This document shows positions 44,775 to 55,128 of a stretch of DNA of 64,000 nt, in pieces (positions within the stretch are counted from its first letter, which is position 1; each line of letters opens with the position of its first letter). Position numbers and translations under genes: made by a program. The notes beneath the pieces are model-generated. The model was not told the DNA's origin. It saw only the letters and a program-made list of their open reading frames with translations, and ran no database searches. The DNA is from Bacillota bacterium (GTDB lineage: Bacteria > Bacillota > Clostridia > Saccharofermentanales > Saccharofermentanaceae): assembly GCA_023397475.1 (NCBI GenBank), contig JAEWUD010000025.1, forward strand, positions 57,556 to 121,555, in the 5' to 3' direction.

Positions 44775-46607
44775 ATGACCAAAATGGAAAACCTGCGCAA
44801 CATCGCCATCATCGCACACGTCGACCACGGTAAGACGACCATCGTTGATTCCATGCTGAAACAGGCCGGTATTTACCGTGAGAATGAGCAGATTGTTGAA
44901 CAGGTCATGGACAGTAATGCACTCGAGCGTGAGCGCGGCATTACCATCCTTGCCAAGAATACGGCAATCACGTATAAGAACTATCGCATTAACGTTGTGG
45001 ATACCCCCGGTCATGCGGATTTCGGCGGTGAGGTCGAGCGTGTCCTGAAGATGGTTGACGGCGTTCTCCTTGTTGTTGACGCATATGATGGACCGATGCC
45101 GCAGACGCGCTTCGTACTCCGCAAAGCCTTGGAAATGGGATTGAAGCCGATTGTCTGCATCAATAAGATTGATCGTCCGGATGCGCGAGCGGTAGAGGTT
45201 GTCGACATGGTTCTCGAACTCTTCATTGAGTTGGGTGCGGATGACGATCAGCTCGAATTCCCGATCATCTATTCCTCGGGAAAAATGGGAATCTCGTGCA
45301 ATGATCTGGCACAGTATGAGAATGGGGAAGATTTAAATTTCTCGCCTCTTCTGGATGCAATCATCGAGAATATTCCCTGCCCGGAAGGCGAATTAGAGAT
45401 GCCGCTTCAGATTCTGATCTCCAACATTGATTCCGATCCGTATATCGGTCGAATCGCGATTGGACGTGTCGTCCGGGGCGTGATCCGTCAGGCGCAGAAC
45501 GTCGTTGTATGTACCTACCAGGAATCCGGCTCACGCAGCGCACGTGTTGTGAAGCTCATGCGCTTCCAGGGTCTCGGCCGTCTGGAAGTTTCCGAAGCGA
45601 ACGTCGGTGAGATCGTTTGTGTGGCAGGAATCCCGGAGATCAATATTGGCGATACGATTTGCGATCCGTCAGACGCGTCACCGCTTCCCTTCGTCAACAT
45701 TGACGAACCTACAATATCGATGACATTTTCTGTTAATAACAGCCCTTTCGCCGGTAAAGAGGGCAAGTTTGTTACTTCTCGTCATATACGCGACCGTCTC
45801 TTCCGAGAGATGGAGACCAATGTGTCTATGCGTCTGGAAGAGACAGATACCACTGAGGCTTTTATCGTCAAAGGCAGAGGCGAACTGCATCTCTCGATCT
45901 TGATTGAGACCATGCGCCGCGAGGGATATGAGTTTCAGGTTTCCAAGCCACGCGTCATTCTCAAAGAAGTAGACGGCGTCCTATATGAGCCTGTCGAGAT
46001 GCTTCTTGTTGATGTCCCTGAGGACTTTGTCGGTCCGGTTATTGAGAAGCTCGGACAACGCAAGTCGGAGATGGTCAATATGATGCCTCCGGAGAAGGGC
46101 TATACGCGTATGGAGTTCAAGGTTCCGACGCGCGGAATTATCGGATATCGTTCCGAGTTTTTGACCGACACAAAGGGCAATGGTATAATGAATAGCGTTA
46201 TATGTGGTTTTGAGCCATACGCCGGAGAGATCGAGACTCGCTCACACGGAGTTCTGGTTGCCTTTGAAGACGGTGCCGCTGTAACATACGGGCTCTATAA
46301 TGCACAGGAACGCGGATCGTTATTTATTGGTGCGGGCACACACGTATATGAAGGAATGATCGTTGGTGTCAATCCGAAGAATGAAGATATTACGGTCAAT
46401 GTATGTAAGAAGAAACAAGTTACGAATATGCGTGCATCCGGAACGGATGAATCTCTTCGCCTTGTGCCGCCCTTGCAGTACAGCCTCGAGCAGTGTTTGG
46501 AATTCATAGCGGATGACGAACTGTGTGAGATTACTCCGAAGAATATCCGCATGCGCAAGCAGATCCTGAATACCGAGATGCGGATGAAGTCACGGAATAA
46601 GAAGTGA
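44775..46607 (+). CDS. typA: Translational GTPase TypA/BipA
   Basis: 610 residues. [19 protein letters not shown] (G1), [14 protein letters not shown] (G2), [15 protein letters not shown] (G3) and NKID open an EF-G-like protein; the C-terminal BipA domain ends with [22 protein letters not shown] ([11 protein letters not shown]). It aids ribosome assembly and stress translation. RBS AAGGGAGA. The 46186 region [17 protein letters not shown] is the family signature. Confidence 0.98.
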   Translation: MTKMENLRNIAIIAHVDHGKTTIVDSMLKQAGIYRENEQIVEQVMDSNALERERGITILAKNTAITYKNYRINVVDTPGHADFGGEVERVLKMVDGVLLVVDAYDGPMPQTRFVLRKALEMGLKPIVCINKIDRPDARAVEVVDMVLELFIELGADDDQLEFPIIYSSGKMGISCNDLAQYENGEDLNFSPLLDAIIENIPCPEGELEMPLQILISNIDSDPYIGRIAIGRVVRGVIRQAQNVVVCTYQESGSRSARVVKLMRFQGLGRLEVSEANVGEIVCVAGIPEINIGDTICDPSDASPLPFVNIDEPTISMTFSVNNSPFAGKEGKFVTSRHIRDRLFREMETNVSMRLEETDTTEAFIVKGRGELHLSILIETMRREGYEFQVSKPRVILKEVDGVLYEPVEMLLVDVPEDFVGPVIEKLGQRKSEMVNMMPPEKGYTRMEFKVPTRGIIGYRSEFLTDTKGNGIMNSVICGFEPYAGEIETRSHGVLVAFEDGAAVTYGLYNAQERGSLFIGAGTHVYEGMIVGVNPKNEDITVNVCKKKQVTNMRASGTDESLRLVPPLQYSLEQCLEFIADDELCEITPKNIRMRKQILNTEMRMKSRNKK

Positions 46608-46628
46608 TAAAGGAGAGTATCGGCGAAT

Positions 46629-47828
46629 ATGTTTTCGAACAAGCTGAAGCGTGTGACGGCGATACTCTTAGCAATCCTCATACTTGTCGTGGCCGGAGTC
46701 ACAGGTATTTTTCTCGGATATAATTATGTCACTTCGCAGGAGCGCCGTTTTGACGCCCTGGATCTTGATATTGCGTCGGGAGCACTGGTGATCAACCGTG
46801 ACACGCCGGATGCCGTCATGCTTGTTATTGAGAGCGGCGACGACACGGAGGATATCGCCGAGAAGTTGGAAGATGCCGGTCTGATCGGTAACTCTCTGGT
46901 ATTTCGTCTCATGTCGAAGTTCAACGGATTTGACGGCGGGTATTTATCGGGTACGCATTTCCTTACCAAGGGCTTGTCCTACGATGAGATTATGTACCTT
47001 CTTTGCCAGGAACCGGAAGTGATTAAGATCACATTCCCGGAGGGGATGACCTATCTTGAGATCAAGAAGAAACTGATTGAGAGCGGCTTGGAGTTTGATC
47101 CCGAGAAGCTGGATGAGTGCATGAACAGTCAGAACCTTTTTGTCGGCTATGACTTTGTATCCCAGATTGCCATCAATGAAGACCGGGATTATATTCTGAG
47201 CGGTTATCTGTTTCCGGATACTTACTACTTCGACATGAACGCGTCTGAAGTGGAGATCATCGATACCTTCTTGCGAAATACCAAGCTGAAACTCAGTCAG
47301 TATGAGGACTTGTACGCGAGAGCGGAGAAGATCGGAATGTCGATGGATCAGGTTCTCACGCTGGCTTCCGTCATCCAACAGGAGGCGAAGAGGTCCGACA
47401 TGAGAACGGTATCCTGCGTATTTCATAACCGCCTCAACGCAGAAGATCCCTCCATGCAGAAGCTGGAGTCCTGTGCGACGATCAATTACCTTCGTCAAAT
47501 CGACGGATTAGATAAGGTGTGGTCCGCGGATAATCCGGCGGACCGGATGCGTGACAGCGCTTATAACACATATCTGTACGCGGGTCTTCCGCCGGGACCG
47601 ATTTGCATGCCCGGCATTGACGCGATCACAGCGGCGTTGTATCCCACGGATGAGAATTACATGTATTTTTGCGCCACGGGTATCGAGGGTGGTTCTGCCT
47701 TCGCCGTGACGCTCGATGAACACAATGCGAACGTGGAGAAGTATCGACCGAATTGGACGGATACTCCCGCAGAAGATAATGCCGCGATTCTTCCTGAAGA
47801 GACCCTTGAAGAGACTTCCGTCGAATGA
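46629..47828 (+). CDS. mltG: Endolytic murein transglycosylase MltG (YceG)
   Basis: 399 residues. One N-terminal membrane helix (about 10-33), a LysM-like segment, then the catalytic domain with LTLASVIQQEAK, where Glu is the catalytic acid, and PGPICMPGIDAITAALYP near the end. It cuts nascent glycan strands and sets chain length. RBS AAAGGAGAG. Overlaps the U32 gene by 4 bp. Confidence 0.95.
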   Translation: MFSNKLKRVTAILLAILILVVAGVTGIFLGYNYVTSQERRFDALDLDIASGALVINRDTPDAVMLVIESGDDTEDIAEKLEDAGLIGNSLVFRLMSKFNGFDGGYLSGTHFLTKGLSYDEIMYLLCQEPEVIKITFPEGMTYLEIKKKLIESGLEFDPEKLDECMNSQNLFVGYDFVSQIAINEDRDYILSGYLFPDTYYFDMNASEVEIIDTFLRNTKLKLSQYEDLYARAEKIGMSMDQVLTLASVIQQEAKRSDMRTVSCVFHNRLNAEDPSMQKLESCATINYLRQIDGLDKVWSADNPADRMRDSAYNTYLYAGLPPGPICMPGIDAITAALYPTDENYMYFCATGIEGGSAFAVTLDEHNANVEKYRPNWTDTPAEDNAAILPEETLEETSVE

Positions 47829-49087
47829 TGAGCAGACAGCGCGTCGAGATTTTGTCTCCGGCAGGAGACCGGGAGAAGCTTGAAGCCGCCGTAGCATTCG
47901 GGGCTGATGCCGTATATATGGCCGGAAAATCTCTGGGTCTTCGAGCCGGAAGTGCGAATTTCTCGCGCGATGAGATGGCGGATGCGATATCCTGGGCTCA
48001 TTCTCGCGGGGTTCGCTGTTATATTACGATGAACATTCTCGCGCATGAGGATGATTTTCGCGGACTGGAGGAGGAGATTCTCTTCCTGCATGATGCGGGC
48101 GCGGATGCCTTGATCGTTTCAGATCCCGGCATTTTCTCGACGATTCGTTCTGTCTGCCCCGATATGGAGATACATATCAGCACGCAGGCGAATGTTACGA
48201 ATGCCAAAACATGCCGATTCTGGTATGAACTCGGCGCCAAAAGAATTGTACTTGCGAGGGAATTGACCTTGCGGGAAATTTTTGCTATTCGACGCGATAT
48301 TCCTCCGGATCTTGAACTCGAATGCTTCGTTCACGGAGCGATGTGTGTTTCGTATTCCGGTCGCTGCCTCTTGTCGAACCTCTTTACCGGTCGCAACGCG
48401 AATCACGGAGAGTGCGCACAGCCTTGCCGGTGGAGATACTATGTCACCGAGGAGAAGCGGCCGGATATGAATCTTCCGATCGAGGAAGATGATCGCGGAA
48501 CGTATATCTTTAACTCCAAAGATATCTGTATGATCGATCATATTCCGGAGCTCATCGAGGCGGGCATTACAAGCTTTAAGATTGAAGGCAGAATCAAAGG
48601 TGCCTTCTACGCGGCGGCGACCACCAAAGCATACAGGGAGGCGGTGGACGCATATTATCGTGATCCGGCAACGTACTCGACAGACCCTTATTTGCGAGAA
48701 CTTCTTGAGCGAACCGTGCATCGTGTTTTTGATACCGGATTCTTTTTCGATTCACCGCGCGAGGATAGTAAAATCTTTTCCGAGAATACGTATATACGAC
48801 CGGCGTTTGTGGCGGGAGTCGTCATCGGCTATGATCCGGCACGTCAGGCTGCGATCGTGTCCCAACGAAACAAGATCAACATCGGGGATGAACTTCATGT
48901 GCTGGCACCTAAGACGCGTCCGGACATAATCCGGGCAACAGGACTTCTCGACAAAGACCTTCAATCCATCGCCTCAACACCGCGTGCAATGATGCTTTAT
49001 TATCTTCCGGTTCCGTATGAACTTGAGAAGAATTCCTACCTGATTCGAATCGGTGACAAGGACACTCCGGGTAAGTCTGCGACCTGA
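47825..49087 (+). CDS. Peptidase U32 family protein, TrhP-like tRNA hydroxylation enzyme
   Basis: 420 residues. SPAGDREKLEAAVAFGADAVY and the cysteine-rich U32 signature (CFVHGAMCVSYSGRCLLSN, HGECAQPCRW) are clear. Despite the peptidase name, relatives TrhP/RlhA hydroxylate U34 of tRNA or C2501 of rRNA, needing Fe-S cluster input. Bacillus has two paralogues; one is visible here. ATG 47825 (or 47828) overlaps mltG. Confidence 0.9.
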   Translation: MMSRQRVEILSPAGDREKLEAAVAFGADAVYMAGKSLGLRAGSANFSRDEMADAISWAHSRGVRCYITMNILAHEDDFRGLEEEILFLHDAGADALIVSDPGIFSTIRSVCPDMEIHISTQANVTNAKTCRFWYELGAKRIVLARELTLREIFAIRRDIPPDLELECFVHGAMCVSYSGRCLLSNLFTGRNANHGECAQPCRWRYYVTEEKRPDMNLPIEEDDRGTYIFNSKDICMIDHIPELIEAGITSFKIEGRIKGAFYAAATTKAYREAVDAYYRDPATYSTDPYLRELLERTVHRVFDTGFFFDSPREDSKIFSENTYIRPAFVAGVVIGYDPARQAAIVSQRNKINIGDELHVLAPKTRPDIIRATGLLDKDLQSIASTPRAMMLYYLPVPYELEKNSYLIRIGDKDTPGKSAT

Positions 49088-49126
49088 TACATCGTGATAT
49101 TGTCTTTCGAAGGGGCATACGAAGGC

Positions 49127-50404
49127 TCAAAGCTCTTCGTCGTCTGTTACTTTATTGAGAATCTTCCCGATTGTTCCGCGGATCTTCTTGTCAAGCTGGA
49201 AGCCTTTTACGGCTTCAATCAAGACCAGAAGTACAACGGGCCCCATCAGGAAACCAATCGCTCCCCAAATCGCTACACCGAAGATCATGGCAAAAAGAGT
49301 TGCCATGGGATGCATGTGCATCGCGTTTCCAAGGATGGGGGGCTCGAGAAAACGTCGTACGACGGTAATCAAAGCCATGCCGATGATGATGACGACGACC
49401 GCCAGATAATTTCCCTGTAATGCGAGATAGATCATGAGAGGGACCATGGTCGCACTCACGCCAAGCACCGGCATAAAGTCCAGTACAGCCGTGATCAAGG
49501 CGAAAATGACCGCATAATCGACACCGGCAACCATCAGAATAATCAGGGATTCGACGAAAGTTATGACGAGAAGTAACATATATCCGCCAAGGACTCGGAA
49601 GAGGGTGCTTGAGAGGCGGTCGACGAGAAGGATAGATTTGTGACGGAAAGACCGACTCTTGATATTACGCGATAGGAACTCGAAAACCAATCGACTGTCG
49701 GTAAGAAAATAGAACCCCGACATGATAATTACAATGATGTAGAAGAGAATCATCGGAAGATTTCCGATAATGGACAGAAGACTGTCCAGCGCACTGTTGA
49801 TAAATGATCCGACCTTCTCAGGAAGCTGGGCACTGTCTATATTCCCTTCCACATAAGACGCGATCGAGCCTACCTGCTCATCCGAGAAGAAATTGCCGCT
49901 CTGAGCTGAGAACTCTGTGATGCGTTCGCGTACAAAACCATCGCTGTTCAGCTGCTCCATCCAATACGGCACTTGATCTGCTACCTTCTTCGCCTGAACG
50001 GCTAATAGGGATGCGGATACAATCAGAGACAGGGTGACGACAATCAGGAGCAACACATAGATAAACACAGAGAGCTTCGTCTTCGTGGAAAGTGATTTCT
50101 TCGTCTTGGGGGGGAACAGAAAGAGCCATACCTTGCTCTGAAAGAAGGATTTCCCGGATTTGGTTTCGCTGGCAACCGGCTTCGCCGGTACGTTGCGATG
50201 CTTCTTGCCGGATTGCCGAACGATTGCATTCGACAGCGCCCGTGAAGCTTTCGCAAGAATGAAGCCGATGAGAAACGGCATGATGATAACAAGTACCTTG
50301 CTCGATATAAAGAGTATTGCGGCAAGGATCAAGAGGTAAAAAAGATACTTTATGATCGCGATGACCGTGGATTTATCCTTCTGATATTTCTGAAGCTCGT
50401 CCAT
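49127..50404 (-). CDS. AI-2E family transporter
   Basis: 425 residues with 7-8 membrane helices, a large soluble loop (about 155-215) and late MVPLMIYLALQGNYLAVVVI, FLEPPILGNAMHMHPMATLF segments typical of AI-2E/PerM permeases. Family members export AI-2 or, in other cases, exchange ions; this substrate is unknown. Monocistronic reading leftward; RBS GGAGGA at ATG 50404. Confidence 0.93.
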   Translation of the reverse strand: MDELQKYQKDKSTVIAIIKYLFYLLILAAILFISSKVLVIIMPFLIGFILAKASRALSNAIVRQSGKKHRNVPAKPVASETKSGKSFFQSKVWLFLFPPKTKKSLSTKTKLSVFIYVLLLIVVTLSLIVSASLLAVQAKKVADQVPYWMEQLNSDGFVRERITEFSAQSGNFFSDEQVGSIASYVEGNIDSAQLPEKVGSFINSALDSLLSIIGNLPMILFYIIVIIMSGFYFLTDSRLVFEFLSRNIKSRSFRHKSILLVDRLSSTLFRVLGGYMLLLVITFVESLIILMVAGVDYAVIFALITAVLDFMPVLGVSATMVPLMIYLALQGNYLAVVVIIIGMALITVVRRFLEPPILGNAMHMHPMATLFAMIFGVAIWGAIGFLMGPVVLLVLIEAVKGFQLDKKIRGTIGKILNKVTDDEEL

Positions 50405-50505
50405 GTGTCCTCCATTGTGTAATTCCTGGTAATTTCATTATTATACAGGAAAAGACGCTTTGATTTATACCAAAACATGGAGCTTTTCTTAAGACTACGT
50501 TAAAA

Positions 50506-51570
50506 TCACACTCCCAGAAGTAAAATCCACGTACAAATGACAACCAACATTCCGATGAAGAAAGGAATCCCTCCGATGGCGGAAAGCAGACTCTTGCTGC
50601 TCTCTTGGCCTTGCGCCTCGGAAACTACTTCCAACCGATCGCGTCCGAATTGGAAAAGTTGCGAAATCACCGGAAGAAAACCGACAATGCAAACGACGAC
50701 AACCACAATCGATGTATAGACGAAGGTCATGTCGAAATCGGCTTTGCCTCGGATTGTTCGAATGTCTAAGAGAGGAAGAAAGTCTTTCACCAGAAATGTG
50801 AAAAGAAGCATGGAGACTCGCGCAATCATCGAGCAGAAGACATTGCCGGTACTTCTGCGGATAAAGGCGAGGAGAAGCCCGGTCAGAAAAGTCGGAATAA
50901 TCCATACCGTATCCAGGGAAAAAGCTGTGAAGAGTAAAGCGGAGAGAAGTACGACGACGAAGTCTCGTTTGCCTCCTTGCAGCGCGGCAAAGAAGAATCC
51001 GCGGAATAACAGCTCTTCCGCAAGGACCGGGATGAGAATCGTCGCGATCACCGAAAGAGCGACCATCTCACCGGAGCCTTCCTGTACCGGTCGATAGAGA
51101 AAAACTGCCTCGGGGAGACTGATCCGATTGATTACAAGAAAGTAGGTCTGAAGATTCGATATCGCGATAATAATTGCCGCGAATGGAATTCCGCTCAGTG
51201 CACTGAGCAGGAAAGCGCCGAGACCGGGATTCTCTCCCAGAAGCTGATGATCCGGAATCCGGTAGTACTTGGAAAAAAACAAAACAGGCAACAAGAAGAC
51301 AAAACTATAGCGAATGATGGAAAATAAGGTGTATCCGATCAACGAAGTCTTGTCGAAAAACCATATCTGATCCGGCAGATAAACAAAGGCCAGAAAAGAA
51401 AACAACAGACAAATCGATGCGAATAGGAAAGCGGGTCCGAAAGAAATCTCGCGCGAGAGTAAGGAGAAATCGTGATCGCCGAGGTTCGTCCTGCGCAATC
51501 GAGATAAGAGCGCTCCTCGCCCATCCTCCGGATTCTTATCCATGGGTTTTCCATTTATTTCTCCCGGCAT
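50506..51570 (-). CDS. CPBP-family intramembrane metalloprotease
   Basis: 354 residues, 8-9 membrane helices. The signature LAEELLFRGFFFAALQG gives EExxxR, the first active-site motif of CPBP (Abi, Rce1-like) proteases; the later His motifs are less clear (NVFCSMIARVSML). Roles range from bacteriocin immunity to protein processing. It starts 8 bp after the A24 peptidase gene, so the two may be cotranscribed. The ribosome site is weak. Confidence 0.85.
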   Translation of the reverse strand: MPGEINGKPMDKNPEDGRGALLSRLRRTNLGDHDFSLLSREISFGPAFLFASICLLFSFLAFVYLPDQIWFFDKTSLIGYTLFSIIRYSFVFLLPVLFFSKYYRIPDHQLLGENPGLGAFLLSALSGIPFAAIIIAISNLQTYFLVINRISLPEAVFLYRPVQEGSGEMVALSVIATILIPVLAEELLFRGFFFAALQGGKRDFVVVLLSALLFTAFSLDTVWIIPTFLTGLLLAFIRRSTGNVFCSMIARVSMLLFTFLVKDFLPLLDIRTIRGKADFDMTFVYTSIVVVVVCIVGFLPVISQLFQFGRDRLEVVSEAQGQESSKSLLSAIGGIPFFIGMLVVICTWILLLGV

Positions 51571-51577
51571 ACTTCAA

Positions 51578-52456
51578 TCACATCCCGTAAAGGAGAAACA
51601 TTTGCGAGAACATCTGATGTAAGGGCGTCTCGAGCATCAGAAAGGCAATGGTACCGATCGCCAGAAAGGGTCCAAATGCGATGTAATCCGGATCGTCCGC
51701 GTAATGCATAGCTTCCCTCTTGGCCTCGAGCTTTCTCCTTGCTTTCTCGGGATCCTCACTCGTCAGGATCATCCGTTCTTCCTCGCGAATTCTGCGCCTC
51801 TTGCGGATTAGAAGCGGGAAAGCGAAAATTCCGCCCGCGATGAAGGAGAGAAAGATGACAAATATTAAGCCGTATGCACCGGACAGAAGACCACAGGCGG
51901 CGATCAGTTTGACATCGCCAAAGCCCAGAGATTCACGGCCGGTTAACATAGATCCCACATAGCCGATAAGAAAGAGAATCAGCGCGCCAATAACGCCGCC
52001 AAGGACGCGGTTCAAAATAAGAAAATACCAGGGAGAGCCTGTCGGAAACCACAAGCTCCCTTCAAGAAAGTCGGCGGCAAACCCGAAAACACATAGTGAG
52101 CCCGCAAAAAGACTTAACTGATCAGGAATAATACGGTTCAGAGCATCGGATAAAACGATCATCGAAAGTGGAAGAATCGGCGCGAAAGCCAGAAGATAGT
52201 GAAATACCTTGGCACTCTCGGCATACGACGGATTGAGATACGAAGTGAGAAAAAAGACTACGGCACAAACCAGTGCCATGACAACGACATGCGGCACGTA
52301 CTGCATACGTTGTGCAAGGCGAAAATTCTTCGCTTTCGGATCGAAATCATAATCCTGCAACCAGGATTCCGGCATTTTCGCGAAAATCCACTTGGCAGGA
52401 AGTGCAAGCGTTGCTCCCAAAAAGGAAAACAGCAAAGAAATCGCGATGGAATCCAT
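51578..52456 (-). CDS. A24-type prepilin peptidase without the N-methylase domain
   Basis: 292 residues. Both catalytic aspartates are present: D104 in SDALNRIIPDQ and D181 in GFGDVKLIAACG. The usual N-terminal zinc/methylase domain with its CxxC pairs is missing; residues 1-90 hold other membrane helices. A basic cytoplasmic loop (about 205-260) is inserted before the last helix. It should cleave the prepilin leaders of the 1263-3044 genes but not methylate Phe+1, complementing the gene at 10631. ATG 52456 has CGGAGG. Confidence 0.88.
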   Translation of the reverse strand: MDSIAISLLFSFLGATLALPAKWIFAKMPESWLQDYDFDPKAKNFRLAQRMQYVPHVVVMALVCAVVFFLTSYLNPSYAESAKVFHYLLAFAPILPLSMIVLSDALNRIIPDQLSLFAGSLCVFGFAADFLEGSLWFPTGSPWYFLILNRVLGGVIGALILFLIGYVGSMLTGRESLGFGDVKLIAACGLLSGAYGLIFVIFLSFIAGGIFAFPLLIRKRRRIREEERMILTSEDPEKARRKLEAKREAMHYADDPDYIAFGPFLAIGTIAFLMLETPLHQMFSQMFLLYGM

Positions 52457-52530
52457 GAAAACCTCCGAACGTCAGCTAGAAATAGAATACCTTTTCATCA
52501 AAACAGATGCAAGCAAAAGCAGGGGGAATC

Positions 52531-52568
52531 AGAGAGGTCAAGTCCACTTGTCATTATTTGACCTCTCT
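52531..52568. repeat. Inverted repeat between the A24 peptidase and glgP
   Basis: Perfect 11-bp arms AGAGAGGTCAA (52531-52541) / TTGACCTCTCT (52558-52568), 16-bp spacer. No T-run follows clearly. It could be an operator or an upstream transcription end. Confidence 0.6.
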
Positions 52569-52572
52569 GTCT

Positions 52573-52662
52573 TTGCCTGTTACAATCGATTATGAGCATA
52601 ATTTGAATGAAGGAGAGCGACAAAGCGCTCGATCTTCTTGACAGCGCTTTGTATATAATATT
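52573..52662 (+). promoter_or_regulatory. glgP leader: promoter, ribosome site and hairpin
   Basis: A candidate promoter is TTGCCT (52573-52578), 18 bp, CATAAT (52597-52602). A strong AAGGAGAG (52610-52617) is followed by a perfect 9-bp inverted repeat CAAAGCGCT (52621-52629) / AGCGCTTTG (52643-52651); only then, 11 bp later, comes the glgP ATG, which has no ribosome site of its own. Folding would bring the site within reach of ATG. The downstream TTGACA and TATAAT are only 10 bp apart, not a usual promoter. Confidence 0.45.
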
Positions 52663-55047
52663 ATGAATCAACATATTACGTCTACACTTATCCGGGATAA
52701 GATGGCTTCCTATGTGCGGGCTGAAGCCGGTAAGTCCGCTGACCGAGGAACACTTTGGGACTATTGGACCGCACTGTCTCATACGATTGTTGAACTGATT
52801 GCCGACGATTGGGAGACGACGAGAGATGCCTATGACAATGTGCGTCAGGAGCATTATCTCTCCGCCGAATTTCTTGTCGGCCGTTCGATGCTGAATAATC
52901 TCGTGAATCTGGGTATTTATGACGAGGCGAAGGAAGCCGCCGAATCGTTTGGTATCAATTTGACAGATCTTCTCGAACAGGAGAAGGATCCCGGACTCGG
53001 CAACGGTGGCCTCGGTCGTCTTGCGGCCTGTTTTCTTGACTCATGCGCGACGATGAATCTTCCCGTTACGGGATATGGTATCCTCTATCGCTATGGGCTG
53101 TTCCGTCAGACAATTACCGACGGTTTCCAGAAGGAAGTCCCCGACGTCTGGATGGAGAGCGGATATCCGTTTGTCATCCGTCGTGAGGAGGAACGCGTCA
53201 AGGTTCATTATAAGGATTTTGACGTATGGGCTGTGCCGTATGACATGCCGATTACCGGTTACGGCACGAATAACGTGAACCGACTCCGCCTGTGGAAGCC
53301 GGAACCGGCGCAGGAATTTGACTTCAATCTCTTCAATTCTCAGCGATTCGATGATGCTGTCATCGAGAGAAATCGTGTGAATGACATCTGGCGCGTTCTG
53401 TATCCGAACGATACCTCCTATGACGGCAAAGTTCTTCGTGTTCGCCAGCAGTACTTCTTTGTATCGGCGTCACTGCAAGATATTATGCGTCGCTACAAGG
53501 CCGTTCACGGCGAGGATATGTCGCATTTTGCCGAGTTGAATTCTGTTCAGATCAATGATACGCATCCGGCGATCGGTATTCCGGAGCTGATGCGCATTCT
53601 CGTCGATGAGAATGGTGTGGAGTGGACCACGGCCTGGAATACCGTCACGTCAGTTTTCGCTTATACCAATCATACGGTTATGGCCGAAGCTCTGGAGAAA
53701 TGGGACATCGGTATTTTCCAGTACCTGTTCCCTCGTATTTTTCAGATCATCGACGGCATTAATCTTCAGTTCAGAAATGAGCTGGCGGAACGGAAGATTC
53801 CGGTTCACAAGATTGATGAGATGGCGCCTTTAGGTGACGGTCGTGTTCGCATGGCATGGCTCTCCATCTACGGTTCACGTGCGGTGAACGGCGTTGCCGC
53901 TCTTCACACGGATATTCTTAAGGCGGATACTCTCAAGGACTGGTACGGTTTCTGGCCGGAGAAGTTCTCGAATAAGACCAATGGAGTAACCCCGCGCCGC
54001 TGGTTACGGGCATGTAATCCGGAACTGTCCGCCCTGATCACCGAACTTCTGCAGGGGGACGAGTGGGTGAGAGATCTTGATCGCCTGGAGGGCTTGAAGG
54101 CCTTCGTGAATGACGATGACGTTATGCTTCGTTTTCTCAAGATTAAGCGTGACAACAAGGAGACACTTGCCAAATACATTGAGCAGAAGGAGGGCGTCGT
54201 CCTTCATCCGGATTCAGTATTTGATATCCAGATTAAGCGATTGCATGAGTACAAGCGTCAGCTGTTGAATATTATCTACGTTATAAACTTGTACGATCGA
54301 CTGAAAGAGAATCCGAATCTTGATTTTCCCGATATCACGGTTATGTTCGGAGCCAAGGCCGCTCCCGGATATTTTCGCGCGAAGGCGATCATTAAGTTCA
54401 TCACAGAAGCTGCCCGTATGATAAATACAGACCCAGATATCAAGGGCAGACTCAAGGTGGTCTTTGTCGAGAACTACAATGTCAGCAACGGTGAGCGTAT
54501 GTTCCCCGCGGCTGATGTTTCCGAACAAATCTCGACAGCCGGGCTGGAAGCCTCCGGCACGGGCAACATGAAGTTTATGATGAACGGCGCGGTCACACTC
54601 GGCACATACGACGGAGCGAACGTCGAGATTGCCGAGGCGGTATCGGACGAGAACATCTACATTTTCGGCTGCCGGGTGGAGGACATGGAGGCTACGCGCG
54701 GATTCTATAATCCTCGCTGGCAATATGATCATGTTCCCGGGCTCAAGAAGGTTCTCGACCGACTGGTCGACGGATCCTTTGACGACGACGGGACCGGCAT
54801 GTTTCATGATTTGTTTAATGCGCTTCTCTCGGGTTCCAACTGGCAACCCGCAGATGTCTTCTATGTTCTGGGAGATTTCGTCGATTATCGCGAGACCAGA
54901 GATCGCGTTTATCGCGATTATACGGACCGCCTGGCATGGGCTAGAAAATGCTGGCTGAACATCTGCGGTTCCGGCCGCTTCTCCTCGGATCGAACGATCA
55001 TGGATTACGCCGAGGGAATTTGGAAGATCTCTGAAACCAAGATCTGA
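52663..55047 (+). CDS. glgP: Glycogen/alpha-glucan phosphorylase
   Basis: 794 residues, GT35 family. DPGLGNGGLGRLAACFLDS, TNHTVMAEALEKW, IKRLHEYKRQLLN and the PLP-lysine segment EASGTGNMKFMMNGAVTLGT (in parts GTGNMKF, NGAVTLG) are clear. It releases glucose 1-phosphate from stored glucan. ATG 52663 has no adjacent ribosome site; ATG 52702 is an alternative only if the N-terminus is shortened by 13 residues. No other glycogen gene is in the window. Confidence 0.96.
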   Translation: MNQHITSTLIRDKMASYVRAEAGKSADRGTLWDYWTALSHTIVELIADDWETTRDAYDNVRQEHYLSAEFLVGRSMLNNLVNLGIYDEAKEAAESFGINLTDLLEQEKDPGLGNGGLGRLAACFLDSCATMNLPVTGYGILYRYGLFRQTITDGFQKEVPDVWMESGYPFVIRREEERVKVHYKDFDVWAVPYDMPITGYGTNNVNRLRLWKPEPAQEFDFNLFNSQRFDDAVIERNRVNDIWRVLYPNDTSYDGKVLRVRQQYFFVSASLQDIMRRYKAVHGEDMSHFAELNSVQINDTHPAIGIPELMRILVDENGVEWTTAWNTVTSVFAYTNHTVMAEALEKWDIGIFQYLFPRIFQIIDGINLQFRNELAERKIPVHKIDEMAPLGDGRVRMAWLSIYGSRAVNGVAALHTDILKADTLKDWYGFWPEKFSNKTNGVTPRRWLRACNPELSALITELLQGDEWVRDLDRLEGLKAFVNDDDVMLRFLKIKRDNKETLAKYIEQKEGVVLHPDSVFDIQIKRLHEYKRQLLNIIYVINLYDRLKENPNLDFPDITVMFGAKAAPGYFRAKAIIKFITEAARMINTDPDIKGRLKVVFVENYNVSNGERMFPAADVSEQISTAGLEASGTGNMKFMMNGAVTLGTYDGANVEIAEAVSDENIYIFGCRVEDMEATRGFYNPRWQYDHVPGLKKVLDRLVDGSFDDDGTGMFHDLFNALLSGSNWQPADVFYVLGDFVDYRETRDRVYRDYTDRLAWARKCWLNICGSGRFSSDRTIMDYAEGIWKISETKI

Positions 55048-55078
55048 TCCAATGTTTCTGACCTGGATAGTAAAAATC

Positions 55079-55119
55079 AGGGGCTGTCTCAAAAGAAAGT
55101 TGAGAGACAGCCCCTTTTT
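55079..55119. terminator. Bidirectional terminator (dispersed hairpin family)
   Basis: AGGGGCTGTCTC - AAAAGAAAGTT - GAGAGACAGCCCC then TTTTT, between glgP and a convergent gene. Its loop and stem are almost the reverse complement of 28078-28117. Confidence 0.9.
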
Positions 55120-55128
55120 CGGCTGAAT

